Counted from the stretch's first letter, positions 7,171 through 14,633 are shown. The stretch is DNA of 21,011 bases from Lachnospiraceae bacterium (GCA_017404585.1 JAFRCB010000188.1:1-21011), one strand, 5' to 3'. Notes: generated from the sequence alone by a model not told the origin. Translations and numbers: made by a program.

Positions 7171-7200
7171 GCTTTCTGGCGAATCCCATATAGAATAAGC
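7150..7200 (+). repeat. 28-bp-spaced duplication of the SDR gene 3' end
   Basis: The segment 7150-7172, which spans the last codons and the stop of the SDR gene, recurs at 7178-7200 with 20 of 23 identical bases (GGCGGATCCCATATG versus GGCGAATCCCATATA). Confidence 0.8.
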
Positions 7201-7235
7201 CGTCTCATCATCCCCCCAGTGTTTGGTGTTTGCCA

Positions 7236-7337
7236 GGGCTGCCGCATTACGACACGTTCTAGCTGCATAGAGCAGGCGTCATGTGTATATGACTGCTTTA
7301 TGCAGCAGGGACTGTCCAATGCGGCAGTCCTATTTTT
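7236..7337 (+). terminator. long hairpin terminator of the transketolase/SDR operon
   Basis: GGGCTGCCGCATT (7236-7248) pairs with AATGCGGCAGTCC (7318-7330) over 13 bases with one G-U. Inside, 7262-7275 pairs with 7293-7306 over 14 bases with one G-U (GCTGCATA with TATGCAGC, AGCAG with CTGCT). TATTTTTATT follows. The arms share GCTGYCGCATTA with the hairpin after the GntR gene. Confidence 0.8.
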
Positions 7338-7340
7338 ATT

Positions 7341-7602
7341 GATTTCATGGGATTATTGCTGGCTTTGGTCCAGGGGGTCTAGTTCAACAATTCTTTATGA
7401 AAGGCATCGATTTGGGAATTTCTTGGATGTTTTGCTGCTTTTGGTCCAGGGGCTCTTGTCCTATGAATCTTGAAAGGCATCGTTTTTTGGAATTCTCGGG
7501 TTTTTTGCTGCCTTTGATCCAGGGGTTCATGTCCTTCAATTCTTGAAAGGCATCAATTTTTTGGATTTCTTGTGGTTTTTGTTGCCTTTGGTCCAAGGGG
7601 GC
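7341..7602 (+). repeat. imperfect tandem repeat of about 74 bp, 3.5 copies
   Basis: TTTGGTCCAGGGG or a close variant starts at 7364, 7440, 7513 and 7587, giving periods of 76, 73 and 74 bp. CTTGAAAGGCATCGATTTT-like and GGATTTCTTG-like segments recur between them. The period is not a multiple of three, and the apparent peptide repeats on the minus strand jump frame, so it is not coding. Confidence 0.9.
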
Positions 7603-7630
7603 ACATCTCACGATTCATGGGAAGTAAGCA

Positions 7631-7659
7631 TTGACAGCTCAGAGCGCGAAATGTATCCT
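7631..7659 (+). promoter_or_regulatory. probable promoter of the GH13 gene
   Basis: TTGACA (7631-7636), a 17-base spacer and TATCCT (7654-7659, four of six). Transcription would start near 7666, leaving a leader of about 35 bases. GAAAGG (7675-7680) is the only ribosome-site-like sequence and lies 20 bases before the ATG, which is unusually far. Confidence 0.5.
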
Positions 7660-7700
7660 TGAGGCATAATTAACGAAAGGAAAAATCAATAATAACATAT

Positions 7701-9740
7701 ATGAAAAAGACAATCGCTCTCCTGACAACCGCCTGTCTCCTGCTTGGCGGCTGCCAACTCAATTCACAAAAAAGCGAGCCCGGTGCGGCGACCGATTCCG
7801 TAATCTCGAGCACGGACAGCTCCGGAAACGGAGCAGGGACCGACGAATCCGGACAGGATGCCACCCTCGGCTACGACTGGACTCAAAAAGATGACAAGTC
7901 CGCCGGTTCCACAGAGAGCCAGATACCAGTCCCGGAAATGGATGATGCGGCTGATCAAGCTCTGTTCACCTTCTCACAAATGAGCCTCATAAACAATGAG
8001 CTGCCAGAGACTGTCCCTGAAGACAATTATCGGACCACATATGAAGTCTTCGTATATTCCTTCGCGGACAGCAACGGGGACGGCATCGGCGATCTGAACG
8101 GTCTCTATGACAACCTGGGCTACATAAACGACGGCCAGCCATCCTCAGGTATGGATCTTTCCGCCGGCGAAATCTGGCTCATGCCAATCTTCCCATCACC
8201 GACTTACCACAAGTACGACACCACGAACTACATGGATATCGATCCCGCCTACGGCACGCTGGAAGACTTTGACAAGCTGCTAAAAGAGTGCCACGCAAGA
8301 GGCATAAATGTAATTCTGGACCTTGCGCTCAACCATACATCGACGGAACACCCGTGGTTCCTGGCAGCCAAAGACTATCTTGAAAAGCTGCCCGCCGGAA
8401 AAGATCCGGTCAAGGATGAATGCCCCTATGTTTGGTACTACACCTTTTCGCGGGAGCAGTATCCCGGCTTCGTCCCCATGGATGACACATGGTACTACGA
8501 AGCAAGATTCTGGGAGGGCATGCCGGACCTAAATCTCAGTACTCCCGAGGTGAGGAACGAGCTCAGCACCATCATGAAATTCTGGCTGGACCGCGGCGTC
8601 GACGGCTTCCGCCTTGACGCTGTCACTTCCTATTACACGGACAACCGCGACGGCAACATGGAATTCATGAGGTGGGTCGCCGACACAGTCCATGGTATAA
8701 ATCCGAAAGCGTATCTCGTGGCTGAAGCCTGGACGGATCAATCCTCCTACGCAAGCTATTACAGTACCGGCGTGAATTCTTTCTTTGACTTTGCCTACTC
8801 GGGCGCCGACGGCATCATCGCTCAGACAGCGAGAGGCAATATGTCTGCAAAGTCATTTGCAGAATCATTGGCAAATGAAGAAAACCTCTACTCGTCAATC
8901 AACGAGCATTTCATCAATGCTCCGTTCTACACGAACCACGATATGCCCCGCAGTGCCGGGTATTATGCCGATGACGACGGTCCCCGCACAAAACTTGCCG
9001 GCGCGCTGAATCTTCTCATGACCGGCAACGCATTTGTCTACTATGGCGAGGAGCTCGGCATGATGGGATCGGGCAAGGATCCGAATTATCGAGCTCCGAT
9101 GTACTGGATTTCCGAGGAAGAGTATACAGCGGCAGACGCCGGTGCCGGGAACGGCACTGAAGCCGGGACCAAAGCTGACTCGAAAACCATCGAAGCCAAA
9201 ACTGAAGCTGACTCGGAAACCACCGAAGCCAAGACCAAAGCTGACCCGAAAGCCACCGCAGCCAAGGCTGAAGCTGACTCAAAAGCCGCCGGCTCAGAGA
9301 CCAGAGCTGAAGTAAAAATGGTAGAGCAGGAAATGAGCGACATGATGTGCGACGGTCCTGCTGAGATGGACAATTTCGCGATGAAGTTCGGCTCAGCCTA
9401 CTCACAGATCAGTGACGAGTACTCCATTTTCAACTATTACAGGAACGCAATCCGGATCCGCAATTCCTTCCCGGTCATCGCCCGAGGCAGGACAGCGGTG
9501 GACTATGACAGGACGAACGATTCCGTTGCCGCCTTCACAAGAAGAGATCCCGAAGGCAAATATGAGCCCGTTGAAATCTTCATCAATTCGACCAGTGAGC
9601 CGGCATCGGTAGACATCTCCGGTTCGGACTTCAAAGAGCTCAAGGCAGTTCTCACTGTCTCCTCAGATGAAGTTATGCTTGATGGCACAACGCTTACGCT
9701 GCCGGTATTCGGCATCTGCGTTCTGGGAGAAGCCAAGTAA
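7701..9740 (+). CDS. GH13 alpha-amylase-family lipoprotein
   Basis: This 679-residue protein starts with a lipoprotein signal (lipobox LGGC, C18) and an acidic Ser/Gly-rich tether to about residue 100. A GH13 barrel follows. Its marks are a calcium-type loop DSNGDGIGD (123-131), region I DLALNH (207-212), GFRLDAV with nucleophile D306, VAEAW with acid/base E342, and TNHD with D414. All three catalytic residues are present, so it should cleave alpha-glucans or maltodextrins at the cell surface. Between RAPMYW (464-469) and CDGPAEMDNF (550-559), regions normally close together, lie about 75 extra residues including four and a half 11-residue repeats (490-538). A C-terminal beta domain ends the protein. 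It is monocistronic, with its own promoter and a strong terminator. The family is certain; the exact specificity is not. Confidence 0.93.
   Translation: MKKTIALLTTACLLLGGCQLNSQKSEPGAATDSVISSTDSSGNGAGTDESGQDATLGYDWTQKDDKSAGSTESQIPVPEMDDAADQALFTFSQMSLINNELPETVPEDNYRTTYEVFVYSFADSNGDGIGDLNGLYDNLGYINDGQPSSGMDLSAGEIWLMPIFPSPTYHKYDTTNYMDIDPAYGTLEDFDKLLKECHARGINVILDLALNHTSTEHPWFLAAKDYLEKLPAGKDPVKDECPYVWYYTFSREQYPGFVPMDDTWYYEARFWEGMPDLNLSTPEVRNELSTIMKFWLDRGVDGFRLDAVTSYYTDNRDGNMEFMRWVADTVHGINPKAYLVAEAWTDQSSYASYYSTGVNSFFDFAYSGADGIIAQTARGNMSAKSFAESLANEENLYSSINEHFINAPFYTNHDMPRSAGYYADDDGPRTKLAGALNLLMTGNAFVYYGEELGMMGSGKDPNYRAPMYWISEEEYTAADAGAGNGTEAGTKADSKTIEAKTEADSETTEAKTKADPKATAAKAEADSKAAGSETRAEVKMVEQEMSDMMCDGPAEMDNFAMKFGSAYSQISDEYSIFNYYRNAIRIRNSFPVIARGRTAVDYDRTNDSVAAFTRRDPEGKYEPVEIFINSTSEPASVDISGSDFKELKAVLTVSSDEVMLDGTTLTLPVFGICVLGEAK
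9168..9314 (+). repeat. 33-bp in-frame tandem repeat inside the GH13 gene
   Basis: Units start at 9168, 9201, 9234 and 9267, with a partial one at 9300. Each encodes an 11-residue unit like TKADSKTIEAK, TEADSETTEAK, TKADPKATAAK. The insert is charged, Lys/Glu/Ala/Thr-rich and probably an extended surface loop. Confidence 0.9.
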
Positions 9741-9808
9741 AACAAAGTGGCTGGCGCCTTATGAAGTATTGCACCAAAGCATCACTTCATAAAGCGCCAG
9801 CCACTTTT
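9740..9808. terminator. bidirectional terminator, GH13 gene / NSS gene
   Basis: GTGGCTGGCGC (9747-9757) pairs with GCGCCAGCCAC (9794-9804), and TTATGAAGT (9759-9767) with ACTTCATAA (9784-9792), with one mismatch between them. CTTTTGTGTC follows on the plus strand and TTTGTTTTAC on the minus strand. It lies between two convergent genes and can serve both. Confidence 0.85.
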
Positions 9809-9820
9809 GTGTCTATTCAT

Positions 9821-9889
9821 TTCTGCATCCAGCCTTTTGCATCCAACTTCTGCGGGCAGCCTTCTGCGACCAGCTTTCTGCGGCCAACT
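9821..9889. repeat. 14-bp tandem repeat, five copies
   Basis: TTCTGCATCCAGCC-like units start at 9821, 9835, 9848, 9862 and 9876 (one is 13 bp). The array lies between the terminator and the 3' end of the NSS gene. Confidence 0.75.
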
Positions 9890-9916
9890 GCTTTCATACG
9901 CCCTATAAGCTGCGTG

Positions 9917-11284
9917 TCAGAAATATGTCACAAGCCCATACAGGACCACGAACCCGATAATACATGGCAGAATATACTTGAAGTAGAACCTGAGTCCTGT
10001 AGGCACCTTAAGCCCCGTGCCGGTGTTGACCTCTTTCATATAGTTTTCAAATCCCCAGCCATACTTCCACGTACAGAAGAGCGTGACAATCATGGAGCCG
10101 ATCGGCAGCACGAGGTTGCTGACGAAGAAATCCTCGAGATCCATGATGCAGTTGCCCTCGCGCAGCGGCTGAATAAAGCTCCAGACATTGAAGCCCAGCG
10201 CGCACGGTATCGAGCCGACGGCGATGAGAATGCCATTAATAAGCGCTGACTTTCTTCTGTCGATCCCGTGAAGGTCATAGGTGATGCCCATGATATTCTC
10301 GAAAACGCCGATCATCGTGGACAAAGCCGCGAAGAACAGGAAGACGAAGAAGAACGTGCCGAAAAGGCGTCCGCCCGGCATTGACAGGAACACTGTCGGC
10401 AGGGTCAGGAAAATGAGACTCGGCCCCGCATCCGGAGATATCCCATAGGAGAAGCAGGCCGGGAAAATGATGAGACCTGACACGATCGCTACAAATGTAT
10501 CCAGCGCCGTCACCAAAATCGCCTCACCGAGAAGACTCCTGTCTTTTTCGATATAGCTTCCGAAGATTTCCATGCCGCCCATACCGATGCTCAGAGTGAA
10601 GAAGCTCTGATTGAGGGCAGCGATGATGACGTTGCCCAGACCTGCCTGCGAAAGATTCTTGACACTTGGCAGAAGGTAGAATGCGAGACCTTCCTTTCCT
10701 CCGGGAAGCAGAGCGCTGCGAATGCCGAGGAAGACCATAATAATAATCAGGGCAAGCATCATGAACTTTGTGATGCGCTCAACACCATTCTGAAGGCCAA
10801 TGCCGCAAATAACAGACGTCAAAGCCATGACAATCAGCATGTTGCGGAGGAGGATAGAGGGGGAGGACATCATTTGCCCAAAAGTTTCCTGAATAAGATC
10901 AGTCGTCGCGCCCTCAAAGTGACCGGTCAGCATAAGCGTGAAATAGTGAAGAATCCAACCCGAGACAACGGAGTAGAACATGAGGAGCACGTAATTGCCG
11001 GCGACGGCAAAATAGCCCATGATGTGCCACTTGGTGCCTTGCGGTTCAAGCTCTCTGAAAGCCGGAAGGATGCTTTTTCTGCTGAAGCGGCCGATGGAGT
11101 ATTCCATTGTGAGAACGGGGATGCCGAGCAGCACAAGGCATGCAAGGTAGATTAGGACGAAGAGTCCGCCGCCATTCTGACCTGTGATGTAGGGGAAACG
11201 CCAGACGTTTCCGAAGCCGATGGCGCATCCCGCCGTAAGCAGGATGAAGCCCAGTCTGGAACCTAAATTTTCTCTTGTTTTCAT
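9917..11284 (-). CDS. neurotransmitter:sodium symporter (NSS) family transporter
   Basis: This 455-residue protein has about eleven to twelve membrane segments. The first carries the NSS signature AGCAIGFGNVWRFPYIT (18-34), including the unwound Gly-rich stretch that binds sodium and substrate, then GQNGGGLF and EYSIGRFSRKS. Later segments show NQSFFTLSIGMGGMEIFGSY and a FAALSTMIGVFE stretch, as in LeuT and MhsT. It should import an amino acid with sodium across the cytoplasmic membrane. Tryptophanase or other amino acid genes that would hint at the substrate are absent. AGAGG lies 6 bases before the ATG. A near-perfect promoter stands just upstream, and the gene ends at a bidirectional terminator. 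The family is certain; the substrate is open. Confidence 0.95.
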   Translation of the reverse strand: MKTRENLGSRLGFILLTAGCAIGFGNVWRFPYITGQNGGGLFVLIYLACLVLLGIPVLTMEYSIGRFSRKSILPAFRELEPQGTKWHIMGYFAVAGNYVLLMFYSVVSGWILHYFTLMLTGHFEGATTDLIQETFGQMMSSPSILLRNMLIVMALTSVICGIGLQNGVERITKFMMLALIIIMVFLGIRSALLPGGKEGLAFYLLPSVKNLSQAGLGNVIIAALNQSFFTLSIGMGGMEIFGSYIEKDRSLLGEAILVTALDTFVAIVSGLIIFPACFSYGISPDAGPSLIFLTLPTVFLSMPGGRLFGTFFFVFLFFAALSTMIGVFENIMGITYDLHGIDRRKSALINGILIAVGSIPCALGFNVWSFIQPLREGNCIMDLEDFFVSNLVLPIGSMIVTLFCTWKYGWGFENYMKEVNTGTGLKVPTGLRFYFKYILPCIIGFVVLYGLVTYF

Positions 11285-11319
11285 ATGTGCCTCTATTTAG
11301 TGATTTAATGTACTGATGC

Positions 11320-11347
11320 ATTATAGCACAAAAAATTTCAGTGTCAA
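11320..11347 (-). promoter_or_regulatory. consensus promoter of the NSS gene
   Basis: On the minus strand, TTGACA (11342-11347), a 16-base spacer and TATAAT (11320-11325) with TG two bases before the -10. All twelve consensus bases match. The leader is about 30 bases long. Confidence 0.85.
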
Positions 11348-11397
11348 AACATCCCGCTCATCGGATACGAATTATTCGTCCTTGAGCGGGATTTTTT
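11348..11397. terminator. terminator between the alanine-rich protein gene and the NSS gene
   Basis: ATCCCGCTCA (11351-11360) pairs perfectly with TGAGCGGGAT (11383-11392), and ACGAAT (11367-11372) with ATTCGT (11374-11379) forms an inner stem. On the plus strand it is followed by TTTTTTCTTT. On the minus strand, the direction of the flanking genes, it is followed by GTTTTGACA, so its T tract merges into the -35 box of the NSS promoter. Confidence 0.7.
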
Positions 11398-11403
11398 CTT
11401 TCA

Positions 11404-11623
11404 CTGAAATCTGTATCTAATTCTACTGGAGGAGACGCGAAGCCAAATGTACCGGGCAAAAGTTGCAGTTGGTGCGACTTGATATCCCCGACTTTTCGTG
11501 AATCCCTACGTACCGGGCAAAGGCGTGATTCAGGCACTGTCAGCTGACGCTGACCCGAATCTCACGTCAAGTCTCGCAAGCGAGATTGGAGTAAATTATT
11601 ATCAGCGCAGGGCTGGGGGCATC
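11404..11623. repeat. gene-free stretch with short repeats
   Basis: TGAAATC at 11404 followed by ATTCTACTGGAGGAGA resembles the core of the 108-bp repeats at 19895-20032 (TGAAATC, then ATTCTACTGAAGGCAAGA). GTACCGGGCAAA occurs at 11449-11460 and 11510-11521, and TCTCGCAAGCGAGA at about 11574-11587 is a small palindrome. No gene is seen; the only open frame here has no ribosome site or family resemblance. Confidence 0.5.
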
Positions 11624-12634
11624 TTAGCTCATCCCCAGCGCTTCCCGGATTGCCGTATCGTCGGCCGGGTCGCAGAGGCTCAGGGCCTCGGATCCCTCAA
11701 AATACGGGCTTAGAACTGTGCGATACTGGTGATTGTAATAATAGCCGAAATCATCCTCAATGTCAGTGTAATACGTTGGCCAGGCTGTCCTCAGTTCTTC
11801 AGTGAACAAATTAGCGCTATCACTGTTTATTGTGTCGCTCATCGCAGTGCCGTTCTTTGAGATGAGCCAGATACACTGATAGCCACGGGCACACTCTTCA
11901 AGCACAATGCCATTGCCTTCCGGATAAGAAGCCGGGAAAGGCAATCCGTGAGCAAACCCCCACATGACGCCGCACTCTGCCACCGCTCCATCGACATATG
12001 TGAAGACTGCGAGACCTCTGTTCGTACCCTCCTCATGGGTGAGAAGAAGTTCCGGAACGCCGTCCTTATCAATATCATAAATATAGTAACCGCGTCCAAC
12101 GTCACCCTGAGCAGACGGTGCGTTCGCGACAGAGGCATCGCGGATGGCCTGGGCGGTATTTAGGTCAAGACCGGTAGATGTCGTCTGAGCTGCAGAAGCC
12201 GCATCGGGAGCGCCAACTGTCTCTTCTCCTGCGTTTGGGCCTGTGGCGGGTTCGTTCACTGCAGCGTTATTGTTCGGGGCTGCCGCGTTGTCCGCGGGTT
12301 CATTCGCAGTGCCATTTGAGGCAGCTGTATTGTCCGCAGACGCGGCTTCATTTGCGGCCGCATTGCCTGCTGCTGTGTTCTCGCTTGCAGCAGTGGCATT
12401 ACTTGCTGCCGCGGTCTCGCCTGAAGCAGCGGCATTGCCTGCTCCCGCAGTATCGCCCGAAGCAGTCGCTTCCGCTGTGTCTGCCGAGGTAGTTTCACTC
12501 GCAGACTCTTTCTGTGCGACCGTTGCGACATTAGAATTGTCTGGTTTGTTATTGAGAACAATGTAGCCTGCCACACCTGCGGTGAGGCCTGCAGCTACGG
12601 CAAGGACTGTTGCCAGGATGGTGAGTTTTTTCAT
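11624..12634 (-). CDS. membrane-anchored or secreted protein with Ala-rich linker
   Basis: This 336-residue protein has an N-terminal signal or anchor (residues about 4-27). A low-complexity Ala/Thr/Ser/Asn/Glu/Gly linker runs to about 155. A C-terminal domain follows, containing YDIDKDGVPELLL (186-198), a DxDxDG calcium-loop-like motif common in extracellular proteins of clostridia. Four cysteines (221, 248, 254, 321) could form disulfides outside the cell. No lipobox is present. The weak AGGT site lies 8 bases before the ATG. I do not recognise an enzyme family. The layout suggests a domain displayed away from the cell surface on a flexible stalk. The linker is built of repetitive GCN-rich DNA and may vary in length between strains. 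Confidence 0.75.
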   Translation of the reverse strand: MKKLTILATVLAVAAGLTAGVAGYIVLNNKPDNSNVATVAQKESASETTSADTAEATASGDTAGAGNAAASGETAAASNATAASENTAAGNAAANEAASADNTAASNGTANEPADNAAAPNNNAAVNEPATGPNAGEETVGAPDAASAAQTTSTGLDLNTAQAIRDASVANAPSAQGDVGRGYYIYDIDKDGVPELLLTHEEGTNRGLAVFTYVDGAVAECGVMWGFAHGLPFPASYPEGNGIVLEECARGYQCIWLISKNGTAMSDTINSDSANLFTEELRTAWPTYYTDIEDDFGYYYNHQYRTVLSPYFEGSEALSLCDPADDTAIREALGMS

Positions 12635-12859
12635 AGCGTGTACCTGTGAATCACATGTTTAGATGAAGTCTATTAAAATGCATCAAACATATCTTATACT
12701 ATTATTTTTATTAATTCCATGATTATTTTTCTGAGACTAACCGCTCAAGGTCAAAGGCAACCATACACCATTGAAATCAAGAAAGTAGTTGCCTCCCGCG
12801 ATCCACGGCTAAAGCCCAGAGACAAAAGCCGCTTCCAATCATAGAATTCCACCGCATTC
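12635..12859. other. divergent intergenic region, no gene seen
   Basis: An AT-rich segment near 12680-12710 should hold the promoter of the minus-strand gene (TAAGAT-like -10, no clear -35). AGGCAAC and GTTGCCT near 12757-12797 are inverted copies. The minus-strand reading GGTTGCCTTTGACC resembles the 74-bp repeat core at 7583-7594, perhaps a decayed single copy. Confidence 0.35.
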
Positions 12860-12888
12860 TTCACATTTCTTAAGAAATATGCGATAAT
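12860..12888 (+). promoter_or_regulatory. promoter of the alpha/beta hydrolase gene
   Basis: TTCACA (12860-12865), a 17-base spacer and GATAAT (12883-12888), each five of six consensus bases. The leader is about 45 bases and ends in an ideal AAAGGAGGT ribosome site. Confidence 0.7.
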
Positions 12889-12939
12889 AAACCGAATCTG
12901 TAAAGCGAAGCGTTAATCGCAGCGCAGAAAGGAGGTCAC

Positions 12940-13857
12940 ATGAACACACTCACTAAGATCCGGTACACGCTCCTGGCCGAAAGCCTCACTCTCGATGACA
13001 CCGCGCGCAGGACCCACAAGGGCAGCTTCATCGAACTGACAGACGGCTTCACCCGCTACGAACTCGAGGGGGACGGCGATGAATGCTTCGTCCTCGTCCA
13101 CGGCTTCTCTTCCCCCTATTTCATCTACGACAACCTCTACGAGAGCCTTCTCGCTCGCGGTTACCAGGTTCTCCGCTATGATCTCATCGGGCGCGGCCTC
13201 TCTGACCGGCCGAAGGCGGTGTACGATGCCGACTTCTTCGTGAAACAGCTTGATGAGCTGACAGACGCGCTGCTGCCGGGCAAGACCTTCACTATAATCG
13301 GGACCTCAATGGGCGGCATCATCGGCACAAGATTCGTGCAAATGCACCCCGCCAAAGTCTCCCGTCTCATCCTCCTTGCCCCGGCTGTTATGGACACATT
13401 CAAGGCACCCGGCGCCATGAAACTCAGCGACCTGCCGATCATCGGCGACAGACTCTTCCGCCTCATTGCCCCATATGTCATCATCTCCAAATCCGCCGAT
13501 GAGCTGGGCATCGCAACCGAGAAGGAAAAAGACAGATACATCCGAAGGTTTGCGGACTTTGCGAGATACAAGGGCTACTTCCGAGCCCTCGCAAGCTCTC
13601 TTGCCAACTGTATACTTGATTACGACACAGCCATGGAGGCCTACCTGGCCACTGCAGCCTCCGGGAAACCCATGTTAGTCATATGGGGAACCGAGGACCA
13701 CACCATGCCCTACTATCAGATCGACCGCATGAAAGAGGTCTGCCCCGACGCATGCTATATTACATACAGGGATGCACGGCACATGTTCGTGTACGACGAG
13801 GCCGAGCGGACAGCATGGGATATCGTCGAGTGGATGAATGATAACTGCAAAGATTGA
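12940..13857 (+). CDS. alpha/beta-hydrolase fold protein
   Basis: This 305-residue protein shows a full alpha/beta hydrolase core: VLVHGFSS (52-59) for the oxyanion hole, GTSMGG with nucleophile S123, acid D253 in WGTEDHTMP, and H281 in DARHMF. A cap region of about 70 residues lies between strands 6 and 7 (about 152-225). No signal peptide is visible, so it acts in the cytoplasm. The strand order and RYDLIGRGLSDRP resemble lipases, esterases and C-C hydrolases of the prolyl-aminopeptidase-like group, but the substrate cannot be named. It has its own promoter, a strong AAAGGAGGT site, and a terminator shared with the convergent DUF937 gene. Confidence 0.9.
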   Translation: MNTLTKIRYTLLAESLTLDDTARRTHKGSFIELTDGFTRYELEGDGDECFVLVHGFSSPYFIYDNLYESLLARGYQVLRYDLIGRGLSDRPKAVYDADFFVKQLDELTDALLPGKTFTIIGTSMGGIIGTRFVQMHPAKVSRLILLAPAVMDTFKAPGAMKLSDLPIIGDRLFRLIAPYVIISKSADELGIATEKEKDRYIRRFADFARYKGYFRALASSLANCILDYDTAMEAYLATAASGKPMLVIWGTEDHTMPYYQIDRMKEVCPDACYITYRDARHMFVYDEAERTAWDIVEWMNDNCKD

Positions 13858-13860
13858 TAA

Positions 13861-13917
13861 CGATATAAAAACAGGCTGCCGCAGTTCATTTGAACTGCGG
13901 CAGCCCAACTTTTTTCT
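13861..13917. terminator. bidirectional terminator, hydrolase / DUF937 genes
   Basis: GGCTGCCGCAGTTCA (13874-13888) pairs perfectly with TGAACTGCGGCAGCC (13891-13905). TTTTTTC follows on the plus strand and TGTTTTTATATC on the minus strand. The stem starts with the same GCTGCCGCA as the terminator at 7236. Confidence 0.92.
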
Positions 13918-13931
13918 TGATAAATCCTAAA

Positions 13932-14480
13932 TTACTTGCTAAGAGCGGCAAGCAGGCTGAGCAGCGAGCTTCCGTCAAGCTCCATGCCCTGTGCCGGGGC
14001 TGCCTGCTGCGGCTGTGCAGCGCCGCCGAACATGCTCATAAGGCTGCCGAGACTGCCGGCGCCGGCGGACTGCTGCTGTGTGTTGGCAGCGGAGACACCG
14101 GAAAGAAGAGCCGGGGCAATATTTGCAAGAACAGAGCTGACCTGATCTTCAGACATGCCGCTCTGGCCTGCCAACTGATTCATGACATTGCCATAATTCC
14201 CGCCAAGGATATGGTTAAGAATCTTGTCACCGTCATCCGCGTCTGCGTCAGCAAGCTGAAGCTCCATCGAGTTCGTGTTCTTGTGCTGTGTGAGAGCACC
14301 GAGCAGAGATAAAGCGCCCTGCTGGCTCTGTGCATTCTTTGTCAGATACTTGATAAGAATCGGAATCGCCAGCGGCAGAAGTCTCATAATTGCGGACTGG
14401 GATGTGCCGGTCTTGCCGGACAGATTATTGACCGAAGACTGTGTCATCATAGAACCAAGAAGCAGTGATAATAAATTCAT
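13932..14480 (-). CDS. DUF937 domain protein
   Basis: This 182-residue protein starts MNLLSLLLGSMMTQSSVNNLS and contains MRLLPLAIPILIKYL and DGDKILNHILGG, the hallmarks of DUF937 proteins. A Gln/Ala/Gly-rich low-complexity segment (about 135-165) precedes a Leu-rich C-terminus. Its function is unknown; members are small, helical and probably cytoplasmic. GAGGAGG is placed 6 bases before the ATG. It converges on the alpha/beta hydrolase gene with a shared terminator and lies downstream of, but 160 bases from, the nucleoside transporter operon. It may have its own promoter, which I could not identify. Confidence 0.88.
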   Translation of the reverse strand: MNLLSLLLGSMMTQSSVNNLSGKTGTSQSAIMRLLPLAIPILIKYLTKNAQSQQGALSLLGALTQHKNTNSMELQLADADADDGDKILNHILGGNYGNVMNQLAGQSGMSEDQVSSVLANIAPALLSGVSAANTQQQSAGAGSLGSLMSMFGGAAQPQQAAPAQGMELDGSSLLSLLAALSK

Positions 14481-14596
14481 ATAAACCTCCTCATACAGTT
14501 AAGTAGTTGTTGATGAAAATCCAGAGATTTTCAAATATTCTTAATCGCCTACTGCGATTCATTCACAATTCAAGTCTCGCTTAGCAAATGCCCTGC

Positions 14597-14633
14597 CTGT
14601 GCGAATTGTATCTCAATACATTGTAAAGCACAG
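14597..14633 (-). terminator. possible terminator or 3' stem of the nucleoside transporter operon
   Basis: On the minus strand just after the stop of the last permease gene, CTGTGC (14628-14633) pairs with GCACAG (14597-14602), with an inner GTAT/ATAC stem. No T run follows, so termination is doubtful. Another small stem, GAAAATC with GATTTTC (14515-14532), lies further on. Confidence 0.35.

Noticed and set aside
7341..7602. Possible CRISPR array
   Set aside because: The whole 74-bp unit is repeated, with no short identical repeats separated by unique spacers, and no cas genes are near.
7384..7611. Minus-strand 75-residue reading frame with repeated DQRQQK/EIQK peptides
   Set aside because: It is a translation of the 74-bp non-coding repeat. 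The period is not divisible by three, so successive units are read in different frames, and no ribosome site is present.
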